This document shows positions 22,046 to 33,793 of a stretch of 64,000 nt of DNA, piece by piece. Both the position numbers and the translations under genes were made by a program. Below the pieces are notes generated by a model, which had not been told where the DNA came from, searched no databases, and was given only the letters and a program-made list of their open reading frames with translations. Position 1 is the first letter of the stretch. The number at the start of each line of letters is the position of its first letter. This DNA is from Parelaphostrongylus tenuis (taxonomy: Eukaryota; Nematoda; Chromadorea; Rhabditida; Metastrongylidae): positions 22,985 through 86,984 of the forward strand of contig JAHQIW010005500.1 in assembly GCA_019055375.1 (NCBI GenBank), given 5' to 3'.

Positions 22046-23344
22046 TTGATCTTTATTTGAGCTTTCGTGAGGTTAGTACCACTTATTCGGTCTTGCCCTT
22101 GCTGACAATCGATGGATCTTCCTGGTATGTGGCTGATGTTTCGTCAAGCACAGCTTCTTCAGAGCATGAACGTATTACTTATTTCTACGTTATTTATATA
22201 ATTATGTAGAGTATTGAAAAACTGCACATCCAAGGCATTAATAAGCGACAACTGAAACAGGAAAACCACTAACAGTGTTATCTAGGCTAGAATATTCTAT
22301 GTTCTTTGCGCAGGGTGACGTGTGAACCCACTCCCCATGTCAATAGGTCAAATTAACAATAGGTGTCAGCTGAAACCCAGACTAGAACATCAGTCTGAGA
22401 TAAGGTGTTATGTGATTGGTAATGTTAAGGCACTCTCTTTTTTGTTCATTTGGGGATTTCTGGAATTATCCAGAAAGCTTCGCGGTTTTTCGCGCCGATG
22501 TTTTCGATTTGTGTCCTAGATTTTGATTACTAGCTCGAGTCGCCATCGTTATGGCTTTGTATTTTATGTTTTCTTAGAACTCTATTTGGGCCTTAATTTC
22601 ACTTTCTGTCAAGGTGCTCTTCTATGCGGATGTGAAGTGGTCTGTCTGTTTCGTCAATGTGTTCGTCACCACACGCATTACAAGAGCTAAGGTGAATTGG
22701 ACCTATGCTCATGCAGTCGTCTTTTCCACCGCTGGGACAAATAACGCAGTTTCTTCTATTACATAGACGGTCATACAAGTGGTTTTGAACTCATTGACAG
22801 CGCAGCGTTTTGAGGGGAATTTACGCAATTCTTACAAATTTTTTAGACCTCTGCTTTTCAGGCTTCCTCTGAAAGCAGCGCTTATCTCGTCTGTTGAAAG
22901 GTAGTATATGATGCACTTTACTATTTAGGTCTCCCTGCTGTTTTCATTGCGTGGCCTTTGCTCTTTTTCGACCTAACGTTAGCGGTTTTTTTTTTTCGTT
23001 CGCATTAGAAATGGCTACTTGTCGCGCTAAGTTTAGTAACCTCTTTCTTTCATCATCTCCCGTGCAAACACTTGGAGCTGATCAGTGTATATGTCACACA
23101 AATGCTTTTTTTAGTATGTGAAGGATGAAAAGAGAGGTAATGCACTAAGGTATTTTCGTTACTTGGTATACGATACCATTTCTTAATGCAGGTGCTTTCA
23201 TTGAGGTGAATTTGAACGTTCAGTAAGGAAAGCCAATTTTCTTTAGTTCTCAAGTAAACGTAATAAAGTCTGACTTTCTGCTTACAAAATTAAAAGCGCT
23301 TGTCCATCTTTTTTTGTGGGGAACAGATGACAAAGCGATCGTAT
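22046..23344 (-). pseudogene. Penelope-like element C (mirror copy)
   Basis: Right-arm twin of 17711-19009. Its 3' end at 22046 abuts the spacer 174 bp from the lone first exon at 21782-21872. The same arrangement and spacing occur at 45735/45905. Confidence 0.82.
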
Positions 23345-23918
23345 AGTATCGCTTTCATGTCGAAAGTGCAAGCTCCAGTTCTCAGTCGGCGCTAGTGTTC
23401 TACTGTCAATTCGTAGACGACTGCTTTGTCATCTGCGCTACACAGAAGAAGATGAATAAGTGCTTCGAAGTTCTAGACAAACACTTTATTAGATCTACTC
23501 GAGAGAAACCTACACAGGACAGGCTTCCCTTTTGAACGCTCAAATTCACCTCAATGAAAGCGGTTATATTACGAAGCGGTAGCGAAAATCGAGTAACAAA
23601 AATGTCTTAGTGTATTACCTCTCTTCTCATCCTTGACATATTAAAAAGAGCACTTTTGCAAAATATATATTGAACACTACAAGTTTTTATACGGGAAATG
23701 ATGAAAGGAAGAAGTCACTAAGCTCAACGTGACAAATAGCATTTCTAATGGGTACAAAAAAACATCCGCTAACATAAGGTCCAAAAGGTGTGAAAGGCCC
23801 TGCAATGAGAACAACGCGGCGCCTTACTTAAACGGTGAAGTGCTTCACGAGGTTGGTATTTTTTTCCCAACCGATTGTTCTTCTTTCCAGTCGATGGTTT
23901 TCTTTGTTGCTTGTGGCT
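23345..23918 (+). pseudogene. Penelope-like element B (mirror copy)
   Basis: Right-arm twin of 17137-17710, on the plus strand. Confidence 0.75.
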
Positions 23919-23920
23919 GA

Positions 23921-25420
23921 CGTTTCGGCAAATACGCCTTCTTCAGAGCCTGGACGTATTATTCGTTGTAATTTTATTTATTTATACGACTATATGCCGT
24001 GAGAAAACAAGAAAATGATTTGAAAATCGAGGGTGTCGATAAGCGATAATTGATCCAGAGAAAAACCTTCACTGTGCAATCTAGTCTCGGAACTACCTAT
24101 GTTATTAGCGCAGGGTAACGTATGAACCCGACCCCCATGTCACAAGGTGAAATTAACGATAGGTGCCAGCTGATACCTAGGCTAGAAAATCAGTCTAAGA
24201 AAAGGTACATGTATGTTAAGTTAATCTCTCTTTTGTTCATTTGCGGGTTTCTGGAATTTATCCAGAAAGCTTCAAGGGTTTTTCGCGCCGTTGTTTTTGA
24301 TTCGTGCCCTGATATTTTGACTACTACCTTAAAGTCGTCATCGTTGTGCCTTTGTATACTGTGTGTACCTAGAGGCTTCATAGGGTCTTTATTTGTTTTT
24401 CCGTCTAGGTATTCTTTGATGCGGAGGTGAGGTGGCCTGCCTGTTTCGCCAATATATTCGCCACCAAATGTCTTACAATACGCTCTGGCAGTCACCGTCT
24501 CTATCATTGGGACAAATAACGCAGTCCTTTGTATAACATAGACGGTCATACAAGCGGTTTCGAACTAATTGGCGACGCATTGTTTTAGGATGAATTCCTA
24601 AATTCCTACAGAATCTTCTAGACCACTGTTATCAGATACTTTCTAATGGCGGTATGACTTCGTCTGTTATGAAGGGTACAAGAGGTACCTTATTGTTTAG
24701 GTGTGGCGCCCTATCGTTCCCATCGCGAGGCTTTTCGCTCCTTTTGGGCCTAACCTTAGTTGTTGTTCTTTCTTTATATTCACTATAAATGGCTATTTTT
24801 CGCGCTAGGTACAATGGTTCCCTTCTTTCATTGTCTCCCGTACAAACACTTACAGCTGTTCGATATATTTCGGATAAGTGCCTTTTTAGTATGTGAGGGA
24901 TGGGAATAAAGGTAATGTACCAAGATGTTTTTGTTACTAGGCTTGCGGTACCATTTTGTGCTATAGCCACTTTCATTAAGTTGAACTTGAACGTTCAAGA
25001 AGGGAAGCCAGCTCTCTGAATTTTGTTGTTCTCGCGTCAACTTAATAAACTCTGACTGTCCGTTCAGGATTTCGAAATACTTATCCATTTCCTCTTGTGT
25101 GGAGCAGATGATGAAACTGTCGTCTATATATCGACACTAGAGTATTAAACGCCGATGGAGAACTGGAGCTTCCACTTTTGACATGAAAGCGATGGCTAAG
25201 GTGGGTGCTAGTCTTTGCCCCATTGTCAACCCTCTAATTTGTGCATAATATTTCCCCGACCCCCTAATACCGAACAGCCTAGACATGACTTAAGCAGTGT
25301 GATAAGCTGCTGGGCAGACAAGCCAAACACATTTATTCTTTCCATGTTTTCTATTATTAATTCATAAATGGCTTGTATTGAGACGTTTGTATAGAGCACT
25401 GTAACATCAAACGACTCCAT
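23921..25420 (-). pseudogene. Penelope-like element A (mirror copy)
   Basis: This is the right-arm twin of 15635-17134. The YIDD box is at 25119-25130 on the minus strand. It has the same frameshifts. Confidence 0.88.
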
Positions 25421-25580
25421 TCCATATGTATGATTTGGAAAATATTAAATGCAATATAATTACTCAGGTTGAAAAAATGAGATATATAAGCATTTTTGGC
25501 ACTAACACAAACATCATAATACAATTTAGAATATACTTCTATTTCTGTAATATCAGTGACTATAATATCTTGGTTATGAG

Positions 25581-26400
25581 CTCGTCTTTCCTTGAGATCT
25601 TCTTTTGAGGCTTCTTTGCAGCGTTTCACAAGTTCAGGCGTAATGTTTCGGTTGCCTGTAGCTCGGGTGATTCCACGTTGACGTATCAGCTCGAGTGTTT
25701 GCGGAGAAAAGCCTCCTTTCGTGACTTTGGGACTCTTGGCTTTTATAGCGCTAACGTGAAAATATTCAACGAGCCGGTCGTATTGTTCGTCAAAGTTGTC
25801 AACAACGGTATCTTCCCAAGAGACGACTAATGATTCAAATACATCCCAGTATATGTTAGTTCTGAGACTGCGTTGTTTGAATTGGCGGCTTTCTCTTTTT
25901 TCCAAGAGAAACGGAACGTTACGCGAAGAAGGCGATGGTCTGGTCCCGTATAGAACTTAGGAACAACAGCGACACCGGTGAGTCAAAACCTTATATTTAC
26001 TAATATGGGGTCTATTTCGTTATGGTACCGTCCATTGAGAGACTCCCGCGTCCATCGCTGATTGAGGCTCTCGGAATCGTGAGTTACCATGGATGGTTTG
26101 GGTCGTCATGATAAACTCAGATACCCCTTCACTTTGTTCATTCCATTCCAGTCCGTGGGTCCCTATGTGACGTTCTTCAGGCGTTCTCCTAAGTCCAATT
26201 TTCATTTAAATCTCCAACAATGACCATGAAGAATGTATGGTCTTCTCTGAAGAATTTTTCGTAAAGAACCCTCCAACTTCGTCTTTGTCGTAGCTTGATG
26301 TTGGTGCATAAGCAACGACGATGGTCATAGCTGGCATTAAACTACATCGTTTCAACCGTAATCCTTTGATACGGGTTGTTAATTGTTCACATGAATCCAT
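25581..26400 (-). pseudogene. RTE-type retrotransposon, endonuclease and linker fragment (mirror copy)
   Basis: This is the right-arm twin of 14655-15474, on the minus strand, with identical frameshifts. The RTE at 55395-57448 overlaps it only in the linker (TLELIRQRG). Confidence 0.85.
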
Positions 26401-26706
26401 AAGGATAAGGATAAGGATAAGGCTCTCGGCGTTGATCAATCCCTGATTGATGCGCCATGCATTCGACTTCAATTTTTAACTTCGTTTTGAGGTGATTGAA
26501 TGCATATCTGGCCTTTACAATGACTCGCGGTGGCCTCCCGCTGAACCGGGTCAGTGCTGCTTATCCTCCCAAACAAGTCTGAGACCTGCCTGGTACCAAT
26601 TTACCGACCCCGGAGGGATGGATGGCTTGGTGAGCCATGAGCGCGAGATCGAACCATTGACCTCGCGTGCGACGCAGAGCGCCTCTAAACACTGCGCCAC
26701 ATGCGC
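26401..26706 (-). mobile_element. tRNA-derived SINE, family 1 (mirror copy)
   Basis: Right-arm twin of 14349-14654. The same 14 bp target-site duplications lie at 26387-26400 and 26707-26720. Confidence 0.88.
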
Positions 26707-27589
26707 TCACATGAATCCATATTACAATGTAATATAAAAGTCGTTTGAGCAATAAAATACACCCTAGAAGCTCTCTAACTTCGAGCTGTTGAATGATCAC
26801 TCAAGCGCCAATGAGGAACAGGAAAAATACTTTTTTGAATATGGGTGCAAAGTGGATGCCGAGAATACTTCTTTGGAGACACATATTTATGGCCAATAGC
26901 TTGCATAATGCCAATGTTCCAGGCTTTTTACTCAAACAAGATTATTTCTCCACTTTCAGAATTTCCCCACTGTCCATGAGGTCTCAATGTTTCCTCACAT
27001 ACGTCAACTCTGAATAATTAGTAGTACACGAATGACTGATATAAACTTGGTTATGGTGTTATCGATGAACTGGCGTCAAATACAGCATGCATAATCATGT
27101 TTGAATAAATTACTCATTGTTTTCAGATTCATACCTGCCACGACGATTCTTGGGTCTTGTATATAACTAAGAAAGATCAAAACTAAAGAATTTCATTGCG
27201 ATACCCTTTTTACAATGCAATACAATAGATTATTTGCCAAATTTGGTATGATTGCATAGTAAGCGCTTTCTTTTCTATATATGCGACACATATATTTGAA
27301 CCAAAAGCATATTAGCGAGTTGAGGACATCGTGTTCTTTCAAAATAACACAAGAGCTTCAAAAATTTTTGCATTATGGAGAAAAGAAACCTTAATCGATG
27401 GAGAAGATCGCGCAATTCGCTGCTCGCGCAGCGATTTCTATAGTGGTCCCTTAGGGGCTAATACTTAAGCAGTAACTGTTAAATGTGTGGCTAGTCTTGT
27501 CGTGGAAGGAAAGGATTATACGTTCTTCGTTAACCAATGCTCTGCAGTTTTTGAGTAATCGTTTTGCCAGAAAAAGAAATGGCGAAGTA

Positions 27590-28564
27590 GTCTGTCGTTG
27601 ACCACAAGTCACTCATCGTAGTATTTCTTAAAACCGTTCATAATCATGGTGTGAAATCTTCGTAGTTGCATGGATTATAAACATACATTAGCTAAAACAG
27701 CAGCGATTTTGTCGATAAGCAGAACGGAGGTCGCAAATACACTGCTGATTGTGAAGCGAGAAGCTTAATTATGAAAAAGACTTAGTGCCATTTTGCCATC
27801 CATGAAAGGAATCGTAGTTTTCAGCAACGAACCGTCAGCGGAATCATGGTAGACACACATCGACATTGAATCTAGTAACCTGACAAATGTTGGCTATTAT
27901 AATCTAAAAAATTTATAGCTAACCTTGAATTAAATCAGCACATAACTTCTTATTTGACATCATTCACCGTCCATGAAATGTGAGGAAGAGTGATTGCGCA
28001 TCCCGAGGCTGAATAAAAGCCGGCATTCAAAATACAGGAAATTGAGTGATTGATTCGGCCGACTATAATAGATGCCAGCTTGTTTAAGCTCGTGTAAAGC
28101 AGTAGGTGAAAAGTCCTTGACCTTCTTTAATCTCAGAAGATGGCGGTGTACTTTTCCCCTACCGATTGACATTTGCCAACTAGGCAGAATTCAGATGAAA
28201 GTAGAAGGAGAATGTCACGGCAAAAATGCTTGAAATTTCACATTCGGTCCCATTCGGCTCCTAAAAGCTCATAAAAAAGCTGATGATTCAAAAACGCCGA
28301 CTGTGCCTTCAATTTGTCTTTTATGAGCAAAGAGATTATGATTTCCAATGTTACGAGTCGCGAAGCTTTTGCGAACTTAGTGGAAATGAAGGTATTATCA
28401 CATAATTTTCGGCTGCGAGTTTGCCACTCACATGGAGATGTAAATGTTCTCCGTAACACTTCAAATTTCTCGTTTAATAGGACCGTGACTGAAAGGATCA
28501 CCAGAATAAGGCGCTCAAGTTATCGTCTTCCACTTGAAAATTTTGTGAAATACCGCGTGCGTAA
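27590..28564 (+). repeat. Unknown ~1 kb dispersed repeat (right arm)
   Basis: This is the right-arm twin of 12491-13465. The copy at 47660-48565 is collinear with it and appears roughly 90% similar by eye. Confidence 0.6.
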
Positions 28565-28845
28565 GAGCGCGTATAGAGCAAAGTAAAGGTGCTCTGCGGC
28601 ACACACTTGTCGATCAATCCATGGTCGATGGTTTGACCTCACACTCAGAGGTCACCAAGCCTTTCAACCCTGTGGAGTCGATAATTTGGTATTGAATTTG
28701 TCTGGAGGATAGCAACACTGACTAGATACATTAGCAAGGCACTGCGTGTCATTGTAAGGGTCAGATATACATTAATCCCTCGAATAATGCCAGATGAAGA
28801 CGAATGCATGACGCATCCCTCAGAAATTGATCATATTCGAGATGA
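28565..28845 (+). mobile_element. Old tRNA-derived SINE, family 1 variant (right arm)
   Basis: Right-arm twin of 12210-12490. Diverged relatives lie at 48566-48845 (+) and 44395-44668 (-), embedded in the same larger repeat, so this SINE was inserted before that repeat was duplicated. Confidence 0.65.
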
Positions 28846-28999
28846 TCACAGATTTAGTCCTATGGGGATAAGTTTTTTCATCTAACGGAAAAGCGAAGAT
28901 CATTCAATAAAGGATGCTGAAGCTTTTATGAGCGGTCATCAGTGTAATCGAACACTGCCGCAACTGAAACCATAAAAGGAAGCCTGCCAATTTTTGCGT

Positions 29000-30917
29000 T
29001 TATTGTTTACAAAAGGCAGTTCAGATTTTATTTTTGTTGAACCTTGGTTTAGGTCATCAATTTTCTGCTTCATTGATGAGCTTACAGGTGAATGAAAATC
29101 TCTGTTATGGCTAACATGTCGACGGTCTCACCACCATCAAAGTCACGATGATTTGAATTGATTGCTCGTAATAAATGTCCATTGTGGGCTCCGGTAAAGC
29201 TGAAGTAATCTACACTTACTACGCAACATTCACAAAGTAACGTTTCAGGACGTCTCATAATTTCGACAAACAGTCGCACTAACTGAAATCTGTCATTTTG
29301 ATACGGTATTGTATTTGAGGTGTAAGAAGAATGCTGTATCGTAACTATACCCCTCTCAGCAAATCAATTATAGCGTGGTGGGGCTGCCGAGCCCTCAAAC
29401 TGCTGCTACACAGAACTGCTACAACACGGTACTTCTACAACTCCGAATTGCTTACTCAGCCCTATTCGGCGTTTTTAGCGGTCATGAAAACTCTCAACGA
29501 AGTCAATGATTTTACAGCGCTCACAAAGATTGTAACTGTCGATCGCCAAATGCAAAACAGAACTATTGGATTCCGAGTTAGACGATCGTCATTAACGTAG
29601 TGCAATTAAGATTAAAGCAAATAGTTCATATTCTGCAGGCAGATGAATCATTTTTAATGCAGTCACCACAACAATCTGTTCTTGTAATCGGAGAGATCTT
29701 AATGTCTGGCAAGTAGGAAATCTATAAATATCTACCATTTAATTCAATTTCGGTTTTTTTAGGATACATAGGATCGAAACGAGTCGAATCAATTGTTTAT
29801 TATGAATCACGGTATTGCGGACTTTTTATATAGTCCTTTCCAAAGTGTAGGCGAATTAGAAGAACTAAGAGAAACCAACGAAGAGTCTGGGATTGTTAAG
29901 CTAATAGCATGAACTATGCCATAAAAAGTGTGCAATGAAAAATTTTCCTTTGCCACCAAATGGCAGAAAATTGCGAGAAATTGACGGCTTTCCGTGGAAA
30001 ATCACCTTCTTAAGTGTTTGGAGCTTTTGATAAAAGGTGGCTAAGGAGGTTTCAGCTTGATGTAGCATCAGTCTCACTTTTTACAACGTCAAATTTACTT
30101 TGTTATCTCGGCAGATTGGCGCTTTCATAGAAACGTGAGGTCCCTCTGCCTTACGACATGAACCGATACCTTCACGCAGTTGTTTCATCTATGACCATAT
30201 TTTGACCATTTCTGACTCAAATTCTTCCTTTTTTGCATTTTCATATCGGTAGACTTTTAGTATCATCGCAATCCCCACCCGTCTTAAGAAACGATCGGAA
30301 TTCTGTAGCTTTTGCTCTGTCGATTTTCTTCTCCGTCAACAATGATTTCACAGGCGTAGTAGTGGATGGTGCTAATGGGTAACTGAAAGCGCTCTGAGAG
30401 CTACCTGTGCACTTAAAAATAAAGCAGTTTTTAGCGGCGCTTGTGTTTCGCTTTTCAGCAGATGTCCTAGTTCAAAATTTTTTTCAAAAGTGCACTCGTA
30501 ATCGGTGTTTTCTCGATTGCGAATGTTTTTTTTTCTGAGAAGGACAGAATTTTATGTCGCAGAATAACAACTGTGAAAAAGCAATCAAATTTGAGCCCTG
30601 TCACATAAGAAAGTGGGCATTCGCTAACACGCCTGCATTAATAATTTCTTTCATGTACCTAGTCTTTAATGTAAATTTGACATCAATTCTTTCTAAGTAC
30701 CCTGTGCGCGTAGTATGATCTGTCATAAACTCCCCTTGAAGGATTCGGTTTGGATTGACTGGTTGTTGATCCTCAGAACTTTAGCAAAAGTTGGAGAGCA
30801 TTCATACATAAATGCTGAGTGCCAAATTCGTTGCTGACTTGTAGATCATTGTCGTAAAGAGTAAAAAATTTGCTCTGTCTGTATCTACAATAACTAATCA
30901 ATTTTCAATTGCCACAA
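29000..30917 (+). repeat. Duplicated 5' flank of gene copy a (right arm)
   Basis: This sequence precedes exon 1 of copy a. Diverged copies precede exon 1 at 50922 (about 49050-50921), 41920 (about 40480-41919), 21782 (about 20330-21781) and, inverted, 45995 (about 45996-47090). Shared landmarks are ACTGCTACAACACGG near 29412, a CTGTCGATTTTCTTCTCCGTC tract near 30317 (partial match in sisters), and ATGATCTGTCATAAAC near 30715. Promoter elements are presumably inside, but I cannot point to a TATA box or a trans-splice site with confidence. Confidence 0.7.
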
Positions 30918-32755
30918 ATGAGTATTCTTACAAACATTGCGAGACATCCAACCGAAACCTTTTTGATTTTACTGCTGACCACAATGTTGACAGTGGTGTG
31001 GATGTGGAGTGATGCCTTCAGGTCAAGGTACTGAAGTATTCACGAAATGCGTAGGAAATCTCCACGGAACTTCAGATATTCACAATCCTGAGCAGATGTT
31101 CATGAACCATAAAATCAATATATCCAGCACCTCTTCAGCACTCAAAACTTGTCTTCCAATCATTTTGATGAAAGAATTAAGAGAAAGAAAAATTCAGATT
31201 ACGAATATAGAAATCAAGAAGATAAAAAAAAGTTGTTGAGAACGAGGTTCAAATTTTCAAATTATTTCAAAATCTACGAGATTTGTTTCAGCAAGCACTA
31301 GGCCCTTTAATGTTACCGGCCTCACAACTTTGCCTGTCGCTATGGCCTACTCTTCCGCACCAAATATTCAGGCCCGTTTCCCTGGCATTCCACCTAGCGA
31401 GGCGGCCGCTAGGGGCTTTTAGGAACGTCTTGCAACTCAAACTGTAAGTTGCAATTTTGAGATACGAAATTTTTTCAAATATTCTTGACAGAAGTAGTAG
31501 GAGGCTGAAATATTTGACAGTATTTGAGCCTCTTGATGTTTCTCTGACGCACATAGCTCTAAATAACTTTTTGAGAGAACTTTAAAATAAACTTTACCAA
31601 TTAATGAGAAAACTCATTCGTCGGGTGTTCGACGTTCTTGAACGCCAAGGTCGTAGTGCACTTCTACCCGATGCTGTGATCTCAGCTATTTTGGGTCAAC
31701 TTAGCGTTACGATCAGCTACACACCATTGAATTGTCAGAAGTCTTCTAAACCACATGAACAATGTAGGTTTTCAGTATTGCACAATCATTTGAAGATTGC
31801 AGGCAGAAGTAATATGAGTACTGCTAAAAAAACATAAATGTGATTATTATTCTCTAGAATAATTAACTATTAAGAAATTACTGGAAAATATTTTGAATTA
31901 TGAGGTAATGTACCATTTTGGCACTGAAATGAGTCTTCAAGTCAGTGTTTCGTCCTAAACGAGTTTCGTTCATTCTCTCTGAAGTCAAAAGTAGAACGGA
32001 AGTAGAACGGAATTGCAGCATAACCGTCGAGACCGTGGTTTCAAATGGCAATTGACCGTAGTGATAGCCGTTGAGGTCTTCTTCACATCTTGTGTGTACA
32101 ATCAGTTGCAATGATTACTTTCACTTGGCTTTTACCAACTTCCCATGGCCGACCATTAATTTTCCTCATTTTCGATTCTCTCGTTTATTTTGGAAAATTT
32201 CTTGAACCACGCTACATTGTGCATTCTTCAGCAGTCAAATGAGTCAAATGCGTTGTCAATGCTGCATGTTGTCGCTGCTACTCTACGATTTACTTTCGGT
32301 TTTAAGTCAGAAATCGCAATTATTTACACCAAATCACTAGTTTTCTTCAGTTTTCTACATTGAAAAAAGAACGTGTATGTCCAAAAACTGATAGTTTCTT
32401 ACAGTGGCGGTGATGCAACAATCGGTCTGCATCATTGTGGACAACAGGGTGACGGGAATTTGCACAACTAAAGCGGCGGTTAAAATGTGTGGTAAACCAG
32501 AAGTGGGCATGGTGGAAGTATCGGCTATAATCAGCAAACACTTGACAATTTCAGAAACTCTCACGGTTTGAACAGCTATATTCTTATACAAATTTGCATT
32601 TTAGAGAAAGATTTCTGTAGACTACAAACGTCATCATGGCGAATTGGTTGAGAATGATGTGGCAGTGCGTGGTGGACAGGACGGTTCGAATGTTGGCATC
32701 GGGTCCGTTTGGATCGCATTTCTTCTCGGCACGGGCCACTGTCGGCGGAAACTAA
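30918..32755 (+). pseudogene. Secreted-protein family, copy a (right arm)
   Basis: All five exons of the family are present: 30936-31027, 31292-31443, 31625-31763, 32405-32511 and 32621-32755. Readable segments include RPFNVTGLTTLPVAM (exon 2), QGRSALLPDAVISAILGQL (exon 3), VCIIVDNRVTGICTTKA (exon 4), and GPFGSHFFSARATVGGN with a TAA stop (exon 5). The conserved start ATG has become ATT, although an in-frame ATG lies six codons upstream at 30918. An extra G shifts exon 1 after the signal sequence. Exon 2 has TAG where sisters have a valine codon, and the exon 3 acceptor AG is GG. With lesions of four kinds, this is a real pseudogene and not simply poor sequence. The copy at 50922-52734 is its closest relative and is collinear with it over several kb. 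Confidence 0.88.
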
Positions 32756-33201
32756 TACTCTATTATGATGTCTTGAATAATATATATTTTATCTAACTAT
32801 TGTAGCATTAGAGCAATAGTAAATTTGCAATCACACTTGTGTTGCTGAGTCAGGATATTGCAAAATTTACATTAACGCTTCAATGTGAAAATTTGGACCT
32901 GGAGGTTTGTTTATATAGTTTTTTATTTATTATATATATATAGTTTATATATAGTTAGGCTGCAAATTTTAAAATAAAAAATGAAAGAAAGAACTTCTGT
33001 CTGCCTATAATTAGGAGAACACTTACATAGTTGCTTTATCAATGCTCATAACAAAACTACCAGAAAAGGTTTTAGATGAATGAAACCAGTGAAAGACTAG
33101 AATATTCAAGAAACAAAGATTCAGCACTACGCAATCATCACAAAAAATTCTGGCGGTGCTATAAAATTGCGAATCTTCAATTCTGGTGAGTTTCAAGTGG
33201 A

Positions 33202-33669
33202 TTGCGTATACCTCGTGAAAATTTTGGAAAAGCACTCCGTAGGCGAAACGTAGTTTTTGTTCATCGTTTGTACACCGCCTGCAAACCCTACACTTGCTAT
33301 CAAATTCAAAAACAAGGTATGCAATTAAATCATCATTTTTCAACCTATCGAATGACTACTGAAACTTTGGCGGAAATTCTTTGCCTTATGAAAAAACTAT
33401 GTGACCACGGTGCAAATCAGACTGTACACTCTGAGGAGAAGAACGCGATTTTCTCTTCGTTGCTACAGCTCACTGAAAAAACATTTCCAAAAGCCAGAAA
33501 CATCAATAAACTGCAATTTTTTCAGCTAATGAATGGCTATTCAAAGTCTAGCGAGAATTATCTATTTGACGAGAAAATCAAGAAAATCCGCGTGGCCATG
33601 AGTGGTACACGCCGTCCCCGAAAAGGTTGCGAAGAAATGTCGTCCAATCATCTTAATAATAAAGACTAG
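33202..33669 (+). CDS. 155-codon open frame of unknown status (right arm)
   Basis: I do not recognise this frame. It lies between gene copies a (30918-32755) and b (33794-35328). Its 3' end aligns loosely with intron 1 of sister copies (shared TCCAATCATCTTAAT-like tract). Its 5' end aligns with sequence downstream of the copy at 50922-52734, where the frame is not kept. That argues for a chance frame or a copy-b remnant. It contains an internal donor-like CAAG|GTATGC and an acceptor-like TTTTTTCAG|C, so a spliced product is also conceivable. It is unusually long for this AT-rich DNA, but conservation evidence is lacking. Confidence 0.25.
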   Translation: MRIPRENFGKALRRRNVVFVHRLYTACKPYTCYQIQKQGMQLNHHFSTYRMTTETLAEILCLMKKLCDHGANQTVHSEEKNAIFSSLLQLTEKTFPKARNINKLQFFQLMNGYSKSSENYLFDEKIKKIRVAMSGTRRPRKGCEEMSSNHLNNKD

Positions 33670-33793
33670 TTATAAGAAAGAAAAAGAAGCTCACAGAGAT
33701 GAAGATCTTATGATAGAAATTGAATAAGAAAACTGTCTAGACGCAGGCATTAGGGCTTAACTGCAACATAAAAACCACGAAATCTCGTTGCAG

